A stretch of 64,000 bases of DNA, taken from NCBI GenBank assembly GCA_029931535.1, contig JAQPZY010001688.1, forward strand, positions 8,035,001 through 8,099,000. Reading direction: 5' to 3'. This document shows positions 62,001-64,000 of the stretch, in pieces. Position numbers and translations under genes: made by a program. Numbering within the stretch: position 1 is the stretch's first letter; every line of letters starts with the position of its first letter. Source of the stretch: Margaritifera margaritifera. Taxonomy: Eukaryota > Mollusca > Bivalvia > Unionida > Margaritiferidae. The notes under the pieces were generated by a model. It did no database searches. It was not told where the DNA came from and saw only the letters and a list, made by a program, of their open reading frames with translations.

Positions 62001-63445
62001 CAGGGTCTGGGACTGGTGAGACAAAAGTGGGCAGTTTGCGATTCCACATCATCACAAAGAGATATATCATTGGGCAGCCTCAAAGTGCACAAATCCATTG
62101 AAAGATCATTGGATGGGTGGACCATTCTGTGTGAAGGGTCTGGCCCATTCCTGACAATGAATTGGCCAGGACATTGAACCTGCCTGGAATACCAGTATGT
62201 CTGATCTGAGCAGTTATAATCATCTGTGTACACCATTGGAGAAATTTCCAAACCAGTATGCATAGATCTGGTGATTTCATCCCCCCTTGTTTGAAGAGGT
62301 AGGCCACCACCACAGAATTGTCCATATATTTGGTTCTTCCAGAAATGAAATGTGTTTATTATGGCTTTCATTTCTAGGATGTTGATGTGGAGAGGCAACT
62401 CTTGTGGCCCCCTATTCACCACTGACCCTGTCAAAGATGGGCAATATAAAAGCTCCTTACTGGACAAGCTGGCTTTCATACAGATTGTAATTTCTGGGTG
62501 GGGCTTTTGTAAAGAAATTCCCACTGTGAGCCATTGATTGTTGTGCCACTAAGGCTGGAAAGACATTATTTTCGAGATCATGATTTTGTAATCTAGACGC
62601 CCAGAAAAGGAATGCCATTGGACTAGCAGGGCCATTTGCAGAAAGTGCATGAAAAGACAGCAGAGCAGAATCAAGTCTGCCACTGCATTGAGTAGTCCGA
62701 GGAGTTGCAAAAACTCTCTTGCTGAGATCCACTCCCTGTTGGAAATCTACCGCGAGCTCGATAATCCGTGTCACACACAATTGAGGAGGGCAAACAAGAC
62801 TGAGTTTTGTAAAGAATTACATGCCCAAATGGACGAAATGCTGGGATGGAATTAGGTCTGATTTGTCAAAATTGATCAGAAACCCATACTGACTCAAAAG
62901 GGAGATAAGATCAATTCTGTTCTTGACAAGTGATAAACTTACCATGTGTTTTTGGAGAATGTTGTTGAGATAAGTTGCCGTTGCTGCTGATGGGTTGACC
63001 AAAAGAGAGACAACACAGTTGATGATCTTGGTGAAAGCCCATGGGCTGATATTGAGGCCAAACAGGAAAGTGCAAAATTGGTAAATAGATCCTTAGAAAC
63101 TGAACTGACAGAACTTGGATGAGGATACATGTATGCATGTATACGGACGTGAAAGTATGCATTAAGTCTAAACTGACCGCAACACTCGTCCTTTTTCATG
63201 GAAAGTCTGATTGACCTTGCTGTCTCCATCTTGAACCTTGATGTGGCTATGAATGTGTTGAGCTGGCTGAGATCCATGACTCATCTGAGATTCCCATTGG
63301 CCTTGGGCACCAAAAACAGCCCGGAAAAAACCCCAGAGAGTTTGTTTTGCGAAGTATCTCCACCACCCGCTTGTCAAGTAGCAACCAGATCTCCTTCTGT
63401 AAAATTTCTGCCTTCTCCCAATCGGACGGCAAATCCTTCATGGAT
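62000..63445 (-). pseudogene. DIRS reverse transcriptase-RNase H
   Basis: On the minus strand, in order: EILQKEIWLLLDKRVVEIL and NSLGFFPGCF, then MDLSQLNTFIATSRFKMETA and RSIRL, FRLNAYFHVRIH, PMGFHQDHQ, a catalytic box read as TYLNNILQKH (normally YLDD), DLISLLSQYGFLINFDKSDL, PSQHFVHLGM, then the RNase H region with HINILEMKAIINTFHFWKN, VVAYLFKQGGMKSPDLCI and LHTEWSTHPMIFQWICAL. Both catalytic aspartates of the YxDD box have become Asn. Frames change at least four times. The RT-RNase H arrangement and the HTEWS-HP motif are typical of DIRS elements. Confidence 0.85.
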
Positions 63446-63619
63446 AATCAAAATCTGAAGCCCCTCCAAAACAACTTGGACCACCCATTCGTTGTTGGGA
63501 AACAGATTGATCCACAAGGTTCAAATATGAAGGTCAGGATGGCAAGTCAACGGTTGGCTGTTTGGAGGCTTGGGGAAGGAGAACCTTGTTTCCTTTCCCT
63601 TTTGCAAAACTGCTTCTAG

Positions 63620-64000
63620 AATCGAGGATCTTGTTGCCGCCTGAAATTGGATTGAGGATGAAATTGTTGCCTTTGAACGATATTTGGCCTCTTATCCTTT
63701 TGCTGCCAATCGTCTCTATGCTCTGTCTGAAACCGATTCTGTCTGAACATAGAAGCAGGGGCAGGCAAGTTTAAGTGGCAGTTCTTGAGATGCCTGCTTC
63801 TGCACTTCCACAATTTTACCCCCAAACAGTAATGGTGTGCCAAAAGGTGCCGAAGGCAGAACCAAGGCATGATGTGGCATAAGGGCAGCCAAGCACTGGC
63901 AAGCATCCCGTCTCATGAGATCAAGATAAGATGAGGCCATCATTGCGTTCACCATCGTGTGATGAGCAGCCCTATTAATTACATTGGCAATGGCTTCCCA
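63620..64000 (-). pseudogene. DIRS gag-like ORF, C-terminal part
   Basis: On the minus strand the text runs from the window edge: ANVINRAAHHTMVNAMMASS, YLDLMRRDACQCLAALMPHH, APFGTPLLFGGKIVE, then after a frame change NRFQTEHRDDWQQKDKRPNI and FRRQQDPRF. The RRDACL...APFGTPLLFGG pattern is that of the DIRS gag-like first ORF. Its N-terminal part is outside the window. Confidence 0.7.

Larger units (their letters stand above)
60480..64000 (-). mobile_element. DIRS-type tyrosine-recombinase retrotransposon (runs off the window)
   Basis: Minus-strand remains of gag, reverse transcriptase-RNase H and tyrosine recombinase lie in the DIRS order, with no LTR or integrase. The 3' end is near 60,480-60,730, where the terminal repeat is expected; its partner would be outside the window. 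Composition is distinctly more GC-rich than the intron. It has the same orientation as NABP and sits in the intron upstream of the OB-fold exon. Confidence 0.85.

Overview
The window looks like a gene-poor, AT-rich piece of an animal genome, most likely a marine mollusc (bivalve or gastropod). The case rests on split coding exons with GT-AG borders, a metazoan SOSS-B/NABP gene, relics of DIRS, Penelope-like, LINE, hAT, Tigger and Polinton-type elements, and dispersed arrays carrying phrases common in mollusc intergenic DNA ('gggccataactc'-like, 'aagtttcatgattcca'-like, 'agatggccactgt'-like). The species cannot be named from the sequence alone.

Only one host gene is recognised with confidence. 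Four minus-strand exons (59,268-59,197; 49,362-49,296; 43,283-43,139; 36,738-36,536) join in phase. They encode the last ~161 residues of the single-stranded-DNA-binding SOSS complex subunit B (NABP1/NABP2, hSSB1/2 family). Its first ~73 residues must lie beyond the right edge. Everything from 36.7 kb to the right edge is therefore intron, filled with minisatellites and dead transposons.

Layout. 1-10 kb: mostly unannotatable AT-rich DNA with small direct duplications, two weak exon candidates near 1.4 and 2 kb, a possible poly(A) signal and a tRNA-derived SINE. 10.7-18.2 kb: a nest of TIR elements: two different internal-deletion derivatives of a TTF-zinc-finger hAT transposon, one inside an older relative, a further TIR element at 16.2 kb, and a 660-bp near-palindrome. 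18.6-18.9 kb: a promoter-like patch. 19.4-20.5 kb: relic of a protein-primed family B DNA polymerase (Polinton/Maverick type). 21.4-28.9 kb: duplications, minisatellites, a short TIR element and an AT palindrome cluster. 29.3-32.3 kb: a 3-kb minisatellite with a 585-bp higher-order repeat. 32.8-36.2 kb: another minisatellite and a dispersed repeat array.

36.5-64 kb: the NABP gene body. Its introns hold 30-, 57-, ~45-, 41/61- and 36-bp minisatellites, a Penelope-like GIY-YIG tail, a SINE, a Tigger element, a 5'-truncated LINE, two related TIR elements, and a decayed DIRS element (gag, RT-RNase H, tyrosine recombinase) that runs off the right edge.

No operon-like, CRISPR or bacterial feature is present. 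No clearly new functional system was found. The most unusual signals are the repeat-birth events (minisatellite from a transposon terminus, minisatellite from a dispersed repeat), the higher-order repeat, the palindromes and the nested hAT derivatives.
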